From positions 16,180-80,179 of the forward strand of contig NZ_RQYI01000008.1 in assembly GCF_003859795.1 (NCBI RefSeq): DNA of 64,000 nt. The letters run 5' to 3'. Each line of letters starts with the position of its first letter. The first letter of the stretch is position 1. The notes under the pieces were generated by a model. That model ran no database searches and was not told the origin of the DNA. It was given only the letters and a program-made list of their open reading frames with translations. A program made the translations under genes and the position numbers. Of this stretch, positions 1-8,751 are shown piece after piece. This DNA comes from Alloprevotella sp. OH1205_COT-284 (GTDB lineage Bacteria > Bacteroidota > Bacteroidia > Bacteroidales > Bacteroidaceae).

Positions 1-1
1 C

Positions 2-445
2 AATGACACCATCCAAGACAAAAACACTTATACCATCACCTTGAAATACCGCTTAAAGGAGGATTATTCCGACATGGAGAAATCCCGATATTTCGTGCGT
101 TTCGTGAATGAGGACAAAACACTGACAAGCATCTACTCCGACCCAAAAACGAAATTCATGCCCCACGACGAATTCGACGAAACTGCAGATGTCGAGATGG
201 CGCACCCCGAAATGGAAAGTAACAAGGAATACACCATACGCTTCAAGGCGAAATCCGGTTTCCAATTATTTTTGTGCGTAAATGGAGCAGGTCCACGAAA
301 TTCAGGCATTCGCGCCAAGATCACGGCAGTTGCCGACGACGATGGACTGACTCCTCCTTTGGTTCTTCAAACCGAACAATATCAAACTCAGGAAGGACAA
401 GCCATGCTGTCTCAACCCTACTGCAAATATGTCATCCTCCCCTAA
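2..445 (+). CDS. 5'-truncated gene, unknown (probably exported) protein
   Basis: The frame is open from base 2 to a TAA at 443-445, so only the last 147 residues are in the window and the true start lies to the left. I recognise no family. The sequence is polar and beta-rich in character, with an Asp/Glu-rich stretch and a C-terminus ending in YCKYVILP. The next gene begins within 12 bases or overlaps by one base (TAATG at 443-447), so the two are probably co-transcribed. Because the following genes encode exported proteins, an extracytoplasmic role is a reasonable guess but is not shown by this fragment. Confidence 0.7.
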   Translation, partial: NDTIQDKNTYTITLKYRLKEDYSDMEKSRYFVRFVNEDKTLTSIYSDPKTKFMPHDEFDETADVEMAHPEMESNKEYTIRFKAKSGFQLFLCVNGAGPRNSGIRAKITAVADDDGLTPPLVLQTEQYQTQEGQAMLSQPYCKYVILP

Positions 446-456
446 TGCCTCTCTCC

Positions 457-1638
457 ATGCAAAAACGATATTTGTATTTCCTACTGCCTTTCTCTTTGGT
501 ATTGCTATCGGCCTGCCAACAGCAGGAAGAAACAGTGGAATCGGCCTATGAAGAAGCTCTTCTTCCGAAACCTGCATATAAGTTTTCACGCAATGGTTAT
601 AGCAGTGTCGATGCTTTGGAATGCACATTCTTAAAACAAATATTAGACTATTTATACAGTGGTTTCATGAAAGAAGCCCGCATCTCTTTGACGGAAGACT
701 ACAAAGACGCTTTCTTACGTTACAACGAAGGAGAGTTTGGATTAAAGCCGGTAGAAGAAGTTGCTCGTTCGCCACGCCACATTTCGCAACGTGCCACCGT
801 TCTTCAAGATCTGCAAAATCTCCTCCAATCGTCTGCAACAATATCGGGCTATCCTCTGGATGATCCCTACAAACATCGCAACCGAAAGGCAAAAATGGGA
901 GTTTCCGGATTTGTCGGCCATGACATCGGCGATGACAACAAATTCTTCATCGACGAAACGGGGAAGGCTCCGGCAGAGGTCTTCAAATACTACATCATGG
1001 GAGCAATCTATCTCGACAAAATACTCAACGAGCACCTTGACGAACGTCATTTCACAAACGCCGATTTAATCAGACATCATCAGAACGTGAACCTCGTCCG
1101 CGGGCGAAACTACACGGCGTTGGAACATCATCTGGATTTGGCCTATGGCTATTATCAATTTTGGCAACCTCTGTCCAGAGCCGAAGGGCTACCCATTCTG
1201 AAAAATAGCGATCACAAAATATTCATCGCATTTGTGGAGGCGCGAACCATGCTGCAATACTATCGTTACGACGAGGCTATGACGCAAATCGCCGTCATCA
1301 GAGAAGAATTGTCCAAAGTCATTCCCATTCGTGCCATGAATTTACTGATGGGCGTGAACACCTTGGCCAATATCAAAGAAAATCCGGAATATGCTTTCGA
1401 TTTTTTATCTCAAGCCATCGGACTCATCCGCTGTCTGCCATTCACGCTGCGCCCTGACGGCAGCCCCTACTTCACCTACGAAGAAGCCGACAAACTTGTG
1501 ACCGATCTATTGCAAGACAAAGGACTGTGGGAGACCGAACGATTACTCGAAACGGCCGAGCATGCAGGTTCTTTGCGCAATATCGCGACGCGCGTGGGGA
1601 AACCTTTCAACATCACGCTGCAAGACATCAAACGATAA
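457..1638 (+). CDS. lipoprotein resembling DUF4856 proteins
   Basis: A 393-residue protein with a typical lipoprotein signal: hydrophobic stretch, lipobox LSAC and lipidation Cys20. The mature part begins with YKFSRNGYSSVD, which resembles the start of DUF4856 proteins, a Bacteroidetes family often encoded near imelysin-like and TonB-receptor genes and suspected to act in metal acquisition. The family call is from memory of the motif and is tentative; no imelysin or receptor gene is visible here. An alternative ATG at 445 overlaps the previous stop codon and would add four residues before the signal peptide. The gene lies in a plus-strand run of exported proteins with spacings of 11-43 bases and is probably one cistron of an operon. 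Confidence 0.72.
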   Translation: MQKRYLYFLLPFSLVLLSACQQQEETVESAYEEALLPKPAYKFSRNGYSSVDALECTFLKQILDYLYSGFMKEARISLTEDYKDAFLRYNEGEFGLKPVEEVARSPRHISQRATVLQDLQNLLQSSATISGYPLDDPYKHRNRKAKMGVSGFVGHDIGDDNKFFIDETGKAPAEVFKYYIMGAIYLDKILNEHLDERHFTNADLIRHHQNVNLVRGRNYTALEHHLDLAYGYYQFWQPLSRAEGLPILKNSDHKIFIAFVEARTMLQYYRYDEAMTQIAVIREELSKVIPIRAMNLLMGVNTLANIKENPEYAFDFLSQAIGLIRCLPFTLRPDGSPYFTYEEADKLVTDLLQDKGLWETERLLETAEHAGSLRNIATRVGKPFNITLQDIKR

Positions 1639-1650
1639 AATTCAAATCTC

Positions 1651-2241
1651 ATGAAGCGCAACTATTTATATATTCTATTTTGGGTTTGTACACTCTTCGG
1701 GGTATCCGTGTCTTCCGCACGCTCCGAAATCCTTCCACCCACAGGACTGGCAGCCAAGACTTTTCAACACGAAATTTTCTTGACTTGGAATGCCGATGAG
1801 GCCAACGCATGGGAGGTAGTCGTAGACGATCGTTCCCCGATACGCACTTCCACTCCTCAATACACGTTGGACAGTTTGGTACACAACCGCCAATATACCA
1901 TCAAAGTGCGCACTATAAAGGGAGAAGATTTTTCCACATTCGCCGTTTTGCAAGCCACTACGCAGAACATTCAGAAAGCCATAGATGCTCCCGATCGCAT
2001 CCCTTATCTGAGAACTATCCGCATCGACGGCATCACGCCCAAACGTCTACCGCTGTATTTTAATGATTTGGCCAATGAAAAAGCCTGTATCACCTATAAA
2101 TTCAACGGCCACCCCATTACCCCCATAGACAATCATTTGCACCTTTCTTCTTCGGCCTACAAAGATAAGTTGGAGATAAACATCGACGAAGGCGAAGGCC
2201 GTCGATGGCACATCGTTTATTTGATTTCGTTAGAAAGATAA
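1651..2241 (+). CDS. secreted protein with one fibronectin type III domain
   Basis: A 196-residue protein with an N-terminal signal peptide (about residues 1-24, cleavage near SSARS). Residues of roughly 28-105 read as a fibronectin type III domain: PPTGLAAKTF, the core Trp in LTWNADEANAW, and the YTIKVRTIKG strand. The rest (about 106-196) is an unassigned beta-rich tail. No catalytic motif is visible, so a binding or structural role is likely. It starts 12 bases after the preceding stop and is followed 13 bases later by another lipoprotein gene, which points to one operon. Confidence 0.75.
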   Translation: MKRNYLYILFWVCTLFGVSVSSARSEILPPTGLAAKTFQHEIFLTWNADEANAWEVVVDDRSPIRTSTPQYTLDSLVHNRQYTIKVRTIKGEDFSTFAVLQATTQNIQKAIDAPDRIPYLRTIRIDGITPKRLPLYFNDLANEKACITYKFNGHPITPIDNHLHLSSSAYKDKLEINIDEGEGRRWHIVYLISLER

Positions 2242-2254
2242 AAGCATCTCCCTC

Positions 2255-3184
2255 ATGATAAAACCTCTGATTTCTTTCCTATGTCTGTTCACGTTGGTGG
2301 CTTGCAATCCGATCGAAACCGACTGGCTTTCTCCCCTCAAAGTGGGAACAGAAGACGTGCGCGAGATCACGCTTCATCGCCTGTCTACCCGACAAATCAT
2401 CCTCGAAGGCGGCAACGGCAAGTACCACGCCAACATAGCCGACTCCAGAATTGCCGACATCAAGCTCCGGCAGGACACTCTCACTATAAAAGCTCTATTG
2501 GAGGGGGAAACTTTCGCCACCGTTCTCTCTCATGACCAACAAGCACGAATTGCCGTCAAAGTCACCTATCCCGAACTCTCTTTTAGTACAGACTCCATAC
2601 GTCTCTATCCCAAAGATCAAAGTAAATTTGTGTCCTTATTCGGTGGCGACCCTTTCGTCAAGATCATCGAAAACGACCCTGACGACATTCTCGACGTGAA
2701 ATGGAACGGAAACACCCATTTGCTCGAAATCAACGCACACTATGAAGGCGAAGCCGAAATCACCGCCCGAGCACAAAGTGGAGATGAGAAAAAGATAAAA
2801 GTACTTGTAAAAGCCGAAGACGAGCCACGGGAATGGGGCATTTACGGCACCGGATATCGTTCTTTCGGGCAAAGTCTCAGCATCACCAATCTCATGGTTG
2901 TACACCGCCCTTCGGTGGGTACTTGGATTTCGAGTGTGGCCAATCCCAACGGAGGTTTTGCTTTCACCTACACGGGCACCGTGCTCAAAATAGATCCCAT
3001 CGCAGATCCTCGTGAAGGCACCTATATAGATCTTGTACTGACAAAACAAGCAGGCCCTAACGTGGAGATTTCTCCCGGAGTATATAGAGTCTATGTGGAA
3101 AAAGTCACAGATTCGGGTGTCATGCTGCGCAGTCGCCGCCACAAGTTCTATTTACCCTATGACAAAACTTCAATAAAGCCATAA
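2255..3184 (+). CDS. lipoprotein with Ig-like beta domains
   Basis: A 309-residue lipoprotein: signal peptide with lipobox LVAC and lipidation Cys17. Two stretches (about 35-105 and 105-185) look like small bacterial Ig-like/BACON-type beta sandwiches, seen as short repeating pieces such as RQIILEGGNGKY and DSIRLYPKDQSKFVSLFGG followed by alternating hydrophobic strands. The last 120 residues form a separate unassigned domain. No enzyme motif is present. The ATG at 2255 is the only plausible start because the signal peptide begins there. It is probably anchored in the outer membrane and co-expressed with its neighbours; the exact role is unknown. Confidence 0.7.
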   Translation: MIKPLISFLCLFTLVACNPIETDWLSPLKVGTEDVREITLHRLSTRQIILEGGNGKYHANIADSRIADIKLRQDTLTIKALLEGETFATVLSHDQQARIAVKVTYPELSFSTDSIRLYPKDQSKFVSLFGGDPFVKIIENDPDDILDVKWNGNTHLLEINAHYEGEAEITARAQSGDEKKIKVLVKAEDEPREWGIYGTGYRSFGQSLSITNLMVVHRPSVGTWISSVANPNGGFAFTYTGTVLKIDPIADPREGTYIDLVLTKQAGPNVEISPGVYRVYVEKVTDSGVMLRSRRHKFYLPYDKTSIKP

Positions 3185-3227
3185 CACCTATGGTCTGTCT
3201 ATCATTCAATTTTCAATCCACAACATT

Positions 3228-4307
3228 ATGATCAAAAAAACTACTTTTTTCCTTTTGGCACTCCTGCCTATTTTTTCCCAAAACTCTTGGGCTGTATTCG
3301 ATGAGGAAGACGAAATCGAAGAAAAGAACGAAATCGCCGACTTCAAAGAGGGTAATCTCTACTATCGCTTCATTGACGAATCACAAACCAGCGTAGCCGT
3401 CTCCCCCCGATATGAAGAGGAAGAAGAAGACGTACCCGGATACGATGCCGAAACTGCTCCCAAAGGAAAAATCACGATTCCTGCCACCGTGATCTACAAA
3501 GGCAAGACTTACCCCGTGACAGCAATTGACGATAAAACTTTCGAATACTGCAAAGAAATAACCGAAATCCTCTTGCCCCAAAGCATCACGAGCATCGGAA
3601 CCTCCGCTTTTTCCCATACCGGTATCAGCACACTGCAACTTCCTCAACAGTTGAAAACCCTCGGTAGCTATGCTTTCTCCAAATGCCTTCAACTGTCTGA
3701 AATCAGCATTCCCAACAGCATCACCAATCTGAACAGTTCACTGTTCCACGGCTGTTCCAATTTGCATAAAGTAGAAGTTCCCAATGCTGTGACAACAATA
3801 GAATATGGGGTATTTGGCAACTGCTCCTCCTTAGAAGAAATCACACTGCCCGAAACGCTAACTCAAATAGACCGACACGTATTCAAGGGATGCGACAATT
3901 TACAACGTATCACATGCCTTTTCAGTAATCCCAATCAGTTGAAATATTTAGGCATTTATGGAGAAATCTTTGAAGGAACTCCCGTGAACAGCATGATCTT
4001 GTTCGTGCCCAAAGGCTGCAAAGCCGAGTTTGAAAAAGTATATCCTTGGAACAAAAAATTCAAGGAGATCCGCGAATCGGAAATAACCGGTGTTGCAACA
4101 GTCACCACAGAAGAGCTTCACATCCTCCGCACCGAAAAGGGCATCTCCTTCTCTCTTTCTCAGGCTACTCCCATTCGCGTTTATGACTTGACGGGACAGC
4201 TCCGTCTTCAAACCATTCACCCGGCCGGCCAACACACACTTGCCCTCCCCGGCGGCACATACATCGTTAAACTCGGTACGAAAAGCACCAAATTGACGGT
4301 GAACTGA
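3228..4307 (+). CDS. BspA-type leucine-rich repeat surface protein with Por-type C-terminus
   Basis: A 359-residue exported protein. Residues 1-22 are a signal peptide, followed by a very acidic linker. About residues 105-250 hold five to six BspA/Treponema pallidum-type LRR units of roughly 23 residues (SITSIGTSAFSHTGISTLQLP, LKTLGSYAFSKCLQLSEISIP and so on). The C-terminal 75 residues end in GGTYIVKLGTKSTKLTVN, which resembles the type-A sorting domain used by the Por (type IX) secretion system of Bacteroidetes. This predicts export across the outer membrane and attachment to the cell surface, where such proteins bind host or bacterial ligands. It is the last gene of the plus-strand run. 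Confidence 0.85.
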   Translation: MIKKTTFFLLALLPIFSQNSWAVFDEEDEIEEKNEIADFKEGNLYYRFIDESQTSVAVSPRYEEEEEDVPGYDAETAPKGKITIPATVIYKGKTYPVTAIDDKTFEYCKEITEILLPQSITSIGTSAFSHTGISTLQLPQQLKTLGSYAFSKCLQLSEISIPNSITNLNSSLFHGCSNLHKVEVPNAVTTIEYGVFGNCSSLEEITLPETLTQIDRHVFKGCDNLQRITCLFSNPNQLKYLGIYGEIFEGTPVNSMILFVPKGCKAEFEKVYPWNKKFKEIRESEITGVATVTTEELHILRTEKGISFSLSQATPIRVYDLTGQLRLQTIHPAGQHTLALPGGTYIVKLGTKSTKLTVN

Positions 4308-4334
4308 TTTTTCGCACCTCTCATTTCCGGCGAA

Positions 4335-4405
4335 GCCGGTAAGTTCCCAAGCTCTGCAATTCGCGGCGTCACCCGTCCGGCCCAAGCGCCTTGGAACTTA
4401 CCGGC
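4335..4405. repeat. inverted repeat after the LRR gene
   Basis: The arms at 4335-4351 (GCCGGTAAGTTCCCAAG) and 4390-4405 are reverse complements apart from one missing G, with 38 bases between them. No T-run follows on the plus strand, so it is not a textbook terminator. It could form an mRNA end structure for the LRR operon or be the remnant of a small mobile repeat. Confidence 0.6.
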
Positions 4406-4544
4406 TTTGTTGATAATGTCCGAAACAGTTTTGTCTTATCACAAATAAGGTTGAAACCCTCTTGCAGGACACGACCATGCAAGGTAATAGAATATTGACT
4501 CTCCACATGGATCTTACGCTGATCCTTTTTCCCGACGAAAGAAA

Positions 4545-4580
4545 TAAAAAATCCTCTTCACACGTGGGGTGCAAAGAGGA
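4545..4580 (-). terminator. Rho-independent terminator after tRNA-Leu
   Basis: Read on the minus strand, the arms TCCTCTT and AAGAGGA (4574-4580 and 4552-4558) form a hairpin followed by a T-rich run. It sits immediately downstream of tRNA-Leu. Confidence 0.75.
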
Positions 4581-4582
4581 GG

Positions 4583-4667
4583 TGCTCGAAGCGGGACTCG
4601 AACCCGCACAGCCGAAAATGGCCAAGGGATTTTAAGTCCCTCGTGTCTACCATTCCACCATTCGAGC
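4583..4667 (-). tRNA. tRNA-Leu (UAA anticodon)
   Basis: On the minus strand the sequence folds as a class II tRNA: acceptor GCTCGAA paired with TTCGAGC, discriminator A, long variable arm, T-loop GGTTCGAGTCC, and anticodon loop around CTTAAAA with anticodon TAA. The 3' CCA is not encoded. Its length is 85 bases. It has its own promoter (4679-4710) and terminator. Confidence 0.95.
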
Positions 4668-4678
4668 GGAAAGCGGTG

Positions 4679-4710
4679 CAAATTTAAGTAGAAAAACGCG
4701 ATCGACCAAA
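4679..4710 (-). promoter_or_regulatory. Bacteroidetes promoter for tRNA-Leu
   Basis: The minus strand reads TTTG (4710-4707), 20 bases, then TAAATTTG (4686-4679). This is an exact match to the Bacteroidetes primary sigma factor consensus, 11 bases before the tRNA. Confidence 0.8.
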
Positions 4711-4718
4711 CAAAACGT

Positions 4719-5273
4719 TTAGTTTTGAATGATAAAGACATCGCCGGCGATATTACTGACAAGGCGATAGCGATAGAGGCGTGCGTTGTGTTGTCCGTCG
4801 TTCGGGGCATTGGTGGGTGATCCTATGGCAAGGTCATAGGTGCGCCGGCATCTGAGGCAGTGTGCTTCATCCGGACGATCGGGAGCGAGATGAAGTGGCC
4901 GCTCAATGTAAGCACTTTCGTAGCAAGAGGGGCAAGCACGATCATAGGCCAAAGGTTCGAAGTTTCCGCTCACATCGGGCAGCCGGGGGGTGCCGACAAT
5001 GAAGCCTGCGATCGAATGAGGGCGGCCGTAGGCATCGAGTGCAGTGCGCGGATAGGGCACAATGTTACCCGAAGCATTGGAGAAGAGGTAATGATGGGCA
5101 TCGTAGTCCACGGTGCACCAAAGTCCCGGATTCCCCAAGGCGGCATGGAGGGGCTGAACGGCCGTGACGGGAGAAAAACGAAAAAATGCCTGATGAGGAG
5201 CATAGCGTCGTTCCGCTTCGTCGGAGCAGGCGGCAAAGACGAGCAACAATAGTGCGAAAAGCTGTATTCGCAT
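4719..5273 (-). CDS. lipoprotein with two CxxC pairs
   Basis: A 184-residue lipoprotein. The start at 5273 gives MRIQLFALLLLVFAAC with lipidation Cys16; a longer frame upstream would put the signal peptide inside the protein. Two cysteine pairs, C114-P-S-C117 and C139-L-R-C142, are spaced like a zinc ribbon; they do not match the CxH...CxxH of Rieske clusters. The function is unknown. It follows the SRPBCC gene by 31 bases and lies in the pyrE transcription direction, so it is probably the third gene of that operon, ending just before the tRNA-Leu promoter. Confidence 0.75.
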   Translation of the reverse strand: MRIQLFALLLLVFAACSDEAERRYAPHQAFFRFSPVTAVQPLHAALGNPGLWCTVDYDAHHYLFSNASGNIVPYPRTALDAYGRPHSIAGFIVGTPRLPDVSGNFEPLAYDRACPSCYESAYIERPLHLAPDRPDEAHCLRCRRTYDLAIGSPTNAPNDGQHNARLYRYRLVSNIAGDVFIIQN

Positions 5274-5304
5274 GGGGCAGAAAATGAAACGGGAACGGTG
5301 GACT

Positions 5305-5793
5305 TCAACCGGCGGCAAGGAGTTGGCTCAAAAAGGTGGCGATGCCGTCGGGAGCTTGTTTGAGATGCTTTTCCACCATTTTTCGGATGAAGAAATTGAG
5401 TTCGGCACCCACGGTGACTTTAAGAGCCGATTGGTCGGCTCCTTTGGGGAGGAGTTGCACCCACAAGTTGGCGGAAACGGGTGCTCCTTGTGTTTCAAAC
5501 TTGACAAGTTTCGGAGCGTCGCGCTCAATGATGACCAAAGCTATGCGTCCCATTGTGGAATCGAGCGTAAGTGTGTCGTCGGTAAATTCCATTTTCTCGA
5601 TTTGTTCGCGCAGGGTTTGCAGTTTTTCGGGCGACATTTGGTCGGATGGCACTCCGGCGACTATGCGTTCGATCATGGCCGGATCGGAAAAGGCAGTTTT
5701 GATGGTTTCGAAATGCCTGAGGTTGGAGAGACGGGCGAATGCCAACTCCTGAGGAGTATTGACGGTGTAGATTTGAGATTCGTATTTGGTCAT
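5305..5793 (-). CDS. SRPBCC (START-like) fold protein
   Basis: A 162-residue cytoplasmic protein starting MTKYESQIYTV. The pattern of an N-terminal strand, 'LSNLRHFETI', a helical insert, then the strands 'FTDDTLTLDSTMGRIALVIIERD' and a C-terminal amphipathic helix (FFIRKMVEKHLKQAP) fits the SRPBCC/polyketide-cyclase-like ligand-binding fold. A gene of this type commonly follows pyrE in Bacteroidales, which supports the call; its ligand is not known. It starts 53 bases after pyrE on the same strand. Confidence 0.8.
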   Translation of the reverse strand: MTKYESQIYTVNTPQELAFARLSNLRHFETIKTAFSDPAMIERIVAGVPSDQMSPEKLQTLREQIEKMEFTDDTLTLDSTMGRIALVIIERDAPKLVKFETQGAPVSANLWVQLLPKGADQSALKVTVGAELNFFIRKMVEKHLKQAPDGIATFLSQLLAAG

Positions 5794-5846
5794 GAACGGG
5801 AGTTGTATTTATATAAAACAAGAGGAGATGAAGAAAAAGATGAACT

Positions 5847-6479
5847 TTATTTACCCCATTGAGACGGGCAGGAACGCCATTCGGCCAAGAGAGGGAGATG
5901 TCGTTGCTCGATGTAGCCGATGCGAAGTGCAGTTTCGACCATGGCGTCGTAGTCGGTAAGTGTTGTCAGTTCGACGCCGACGTCGCGGAAAGCTTCTTCG
6001 GCCACGGGGAAGCCATAGGTGAAAGCGGCTACCATACCGAGGATTTCAAATCCGGCGGCACGCAGTGCTTCGACGGCTTTCAGGCTCGAACCGCCCGTCG
6101 AGATGAGGTCTTCGACCACCACTACTTTGGCGCCTTCGGGCAGGGTGCCCTCAATGAGATTACCCATGCCGTGGTCTTTGGCCTTGGAGCGCACGTAGCA
6201 CATGGGGAGATCGAGCACATCGGCCACGAGTGCCCCTTGGGCAATGGCGCCGGTGGCCACGCCGGCAATGGCCGTGGCGTCGGGGTAGCGGTTGCGAATG
6301 ATGTCGGCCAAATGTGTTTTCACAAAGGTGCGCACATGAGGGTAGGCCAGTGTCTTGCGGTTGTCGCAATAGAAAGGACTGAGCCATCCGCTTGCCCATG
6401 TGAAGGGCTGTTCGGGTTGAAGTTTGATGCACTGCACACTGAGGAGTTGCTCGGCAAATTGGGTGGCGATGGTAGACAT
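5847..6479 (-). CDS. pyrE: orotate phosphoribosyltransferase
   Basis: A 210-residue enzyme that joins orotate to PRPP to give OMP in pyrimidine synthesis. The PRPP-binding signature VVVVEDLISTGGSS is intact, as are the substrate segment FTWASGWLSPFYCDNR and the flexible-loop residues KAKDHG. The ATG at 6479 (MSTIATQF) is preferred over an upstream in-frame start at 6518 because that one would overlap the -7 promoter box at 6508-6515. It is the first gene of pyrE-SRPBCC-lipoprotein. Confidence 0.95.
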   Translation of the reverse strand: MSTIATQFAEQLLSVQCIKLQPEQPFTWASGWLSPFYCDNRKTLAYPHVRTFVKTHLADIIRNRYPDATAIAGVATGAIAQGALVADVLDLPMCYVRSKAKDHGMGNLIEGTLPEGAKVVVVEDLISTGGSSLKAVEALRAAGFEILGMVAAFTYGFPVAEEAFRDVGVELTTLTDYDAMVETALRIGYIEQRHLPLLAEWRSCPSQWGK

Positions 6480-6507
6480 GAGGCGTTGTGATTTGTGGGT
6501 TACGGTG

Positions 6508-6515
6508 CAAAGATA
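6508..6515 (-). promoter_or_regulatory. -7 promoter box of pyrE
   Basis: The minus strand reads TATCTTTG 28 bases before the pyrE ATG, matching TAnnTTTG. A clear -33 TTTG is not seen at the expected distance. Confidence 0.55.
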
Positions 6516-6627
6516 CAAAAAAACAAGGGAGTTGGGGAAGTTTGCCGTTTTTTTCGTCCGCCTGTCACTTCCTCATCTCCCCACATGCCTCGCTCGCAAC
6601 GTCGAGGTTCTTTTTGCAAAACAAGGT

Positions 6628-8346
6628 CTATTTTCTCGGCCGCAACACGTTGACCACGCAGAGCAACACCACTCCCGTGTCGGCAAACACTGCCGCCCAC
6701 ATGCCGGCCAGTCCGAGTGCGCCCAATAGCAAAACACCGATTTTGATGCCGAGGGCAAGCACGATGTTTTCCATGACGAGGCGATGCGTGGAGTGGCCCA
6801 TTTCGATAGCCTCGGCCACGGCTGCGGGGTCGTCTGTGGAGAGCACCACGTCGGCCGTTTCTACGGCGGCATCGGTGCCCTTCATGCCCATGGCAAAACC
6901 CACGTGCGAACGCGCCAGCACGGGTGCGTCATTAACGCCGTCGCCCACGAAAGCCACCTGTCGGCCGGAGGCCGTCAGCCGCTCCATCCATGCAAGTTTG
7001 TCGGTCGGCAGGAGCTGCGAGTGCCACTCGTCAAGATGCAGATCTTCGGCCAGCGCATCGACGGCCGAAGCATAGTCGCCCGACAGCATGACGGTATGTA
7101 TGCCCTTGGCGCGCAAAGCCGCCACGGCCGCAGCCGCAGAGGGTTTGACACGATCGCCCTCAACCGAGAATGCCCCCGGCGTGCCGGAATCTTCACCGTC
7201 GGCCACGCAAACCACGCCCTCGGTGAGTGTTCCCGTTTTGTCGAACACCACGGTGTCAATCCGCCGCACGGCATCAAGATAGTTGCTCCCCTTGAAGAGT
7301 ATGCCGCGACGGGAGGCCAGACCGATACCGCGGAAATAGCTCAACGGAATGCTCAGCACAAGGGCACAAGGACAGCTCACGACCAAAAACACCAAACTGC
7401 GATAGAACCACGTTTTGACGTCGAGCGAGGGAACGACGCCGCTCAATTGCAGCAACGCCGGAACACCTGCGAGCAATACGGCCGCCGCCACCACCAAGGG
7501 GGTATAGATGCGCGAGAAGCGAGTGATGAATTGTTCGGCCGGAGCTTTTCGGGATGTTGCCTCTTCCACAAGGCGGAGTATGCGCGAAAGGGCATCTTCT
7601 CCATAAGGGCGCACCACTTCCAAGCGAACGGAACGGTCGAGGGCGATCATGCCGGCCGAAACCTCGTCGCCGCGACGGAGCACCCGCGCCGCCGACTCGC
7701 CCGTCAGTGCCGATGTGTCGAAACGCGCCTCCTCCGTTAGCAACAGACCATCGAGAGGAACTCGACCGCCACGCTCCACGGCCAACATTCGGCCGCGGCT
7801 CACTTCGTGCGGCTCCACCTCTCGGCTACTGCCATCGGCCTCAATCAGCGTGCAGCGGTCGGGGCGCAGAGCCACGAGTGCCGTGATGCTTCTCCGCGCC
7901 TTACCCACGGCCATGGTTTGAAAGTTTTCGCCCAACAGATAGAACAACATCACAGCCACGGCTTCGGGATATTCGCCAATAGCGAAAGCTCCGAGCGTGG
8001 CAATCGTCATCAGCATAAACTCATTGAACCACGAGCCTTTTCGCAGGCTGCGCCACGTTTCGGCCAACACCTCGTGGGCGGCCACGACATAGGCCGCCAC
8101 ATAAAGCGCGGCCGTTCCCAATGGAAAAACGGAAAAACAGGTGGCAACCCATGCTGCGGCGAGCAGCAATGCGCTCGCCCCGAAGCTCAACCAGCCGCCG
8201 ACGGCATGGGAATGTCCGTGGTGATCGTGATGGTCGTGGGATGCGGCTGCAACATGACACGCGCTGCATTCTTTCGAGGCAGAGGCGTTTTTCGGAGCAT
8301 GCCCATCCGAAGTCTTATGGTGATGATGATGATGACACTGACACAT
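6628..8346 (-). CDS. Zn/Cd-type P1B ATPase lacking most of the nucleotide-binding domain
   Basis: A 572-residue heavy-metal P-type ATPase. It has a His-rich N-terminus (MCQC followed by six His, then HDHHDHHGHSH) but no ferredoxin-like HMA domain. The actuator motif TGES (215-218), the metal-site CPC (325-327), the phosphorylation site D369-KTGT, GDGVND (468-473) and a C-terminal helix pair with Lys and Asp typical of Zn/Cd/Pb exporters are all present. D369 and GDGVND are only about 100 residues apart, where E. coli ZntA has about 190 (D436 to D628). The conserved HP motif and the bulk of the N domain are absent, replaced by some 20 residues (381-400). ATP binding is therefore doubtful. The start at 8346 follows a -7 box by 26 bases. 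Confidence 0.88.
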   Translation of the reverse strand: MCQCHHHHHHKTSDGHAPKNASASKECSACHVAAASHDHHDHHGHSHAVGGWLSFGASALLLAAAWVATCFSVFPLGTAALYVAAYVVAAHEVLAETWRSLRKGSWFNEFMLMTIATLGAFAIGEYPEAVAVMLFYLLGENFQTMAVGKARRSITALVALRPDRCTLIEADGSSREVEPHEVSRGRMLAVERGGRVPLDGLLLTEEARFDTSALTGESAARVLRRGDEVSAGMIALDRSVRLEVVRPYGEDALSRILRLVEEATSRKAPAEQFITRFSRIYTPLVVAAAVLLAGVPALLQLSGVVPSLDVKTWFYRSLVFLVVSCPCALVLSIPLSYFRGIGLASRRGILFKGSNYLDAVRRIDTVVFDKTGTLTEGVVCVADGEDSGTPGAFSVEGDRVKPSAAAAVAALRAKGIHTVMLSGDYASAVDALAEDLHLDEWHSQLLPTDKLAWMERLTASGRQVAFVGDGVNDAPVLARSHVGFAMGMKGTDAAVETADVVLSTDDPAAVAEAIEMGHSTHRLVMENIVLALGIKIGVLLLGALGLAGMWAAVFADTGVVLLCVVNVLRPRK

Positions 8347-8372
8347 AATGGCGGAGATGATAAGGTTTGCTG

Positions 8373-8380
8373 CAAAAATA
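8373..8380 (-). promoter_or_regulatory. -7 promoter box of the P-type ATPase gene
   Basis: The minus strand reads TATTTTTG, matching TAnnTTTG, 26 bases before the ATG at 8346. This argues against the longer in-frame start upstream, which would lie before the transcription start. Confidence 0.5.
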
Positions 8381-8751
8381 CGGATAAAAAGTTGCAAGTT
8401 GGTTGCAAAGAGCACCTCCTCCCCATCGGAGCAGCCACTGCGTTGACTTTCGGAAACAATGGGTTGGCTCACAGAAAAAAACGAAGAATGAGCAACTTGA
8501 CGTGAAAACGCTGCACAGGATGCGGACAAGAATACTAAAATGACCGAAATCCAAGACACCTTCCGTATGCCCCAATGTTGCCCCAAGTATTTTGAGGCGC
8601 ATAAAAAAAGAAGTGGTTTCGAGTAACCAACCGTTGCCTTGGTCAAAAGAGCCTCCGTCTCTTCCACTTTTTTGTCCGGAGCTTTTGCGAAGCTCTCCTC
8701 AAATGGCATGACGAATCATCTCCCTGCGTTGGTTCGGAGCGGAATTAGGTC
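8381..8751. other. intergenic, nothing identified
   Basis: An open frame continues through this stretch on the minus strand from the ATPase gene, but its translation shows no family resemblance and lies upstream of the promoter box. I see no RNA gene or convincing terminator. Confidence 0.5.

Noticed and set aside
8347..8709. N-terminal extension of the P-type ATPase frame
   Set aside because: It lies upstream of the TATTTTTG box and lacks any metal-binding domain; the His-rich start at 8346 fits better.
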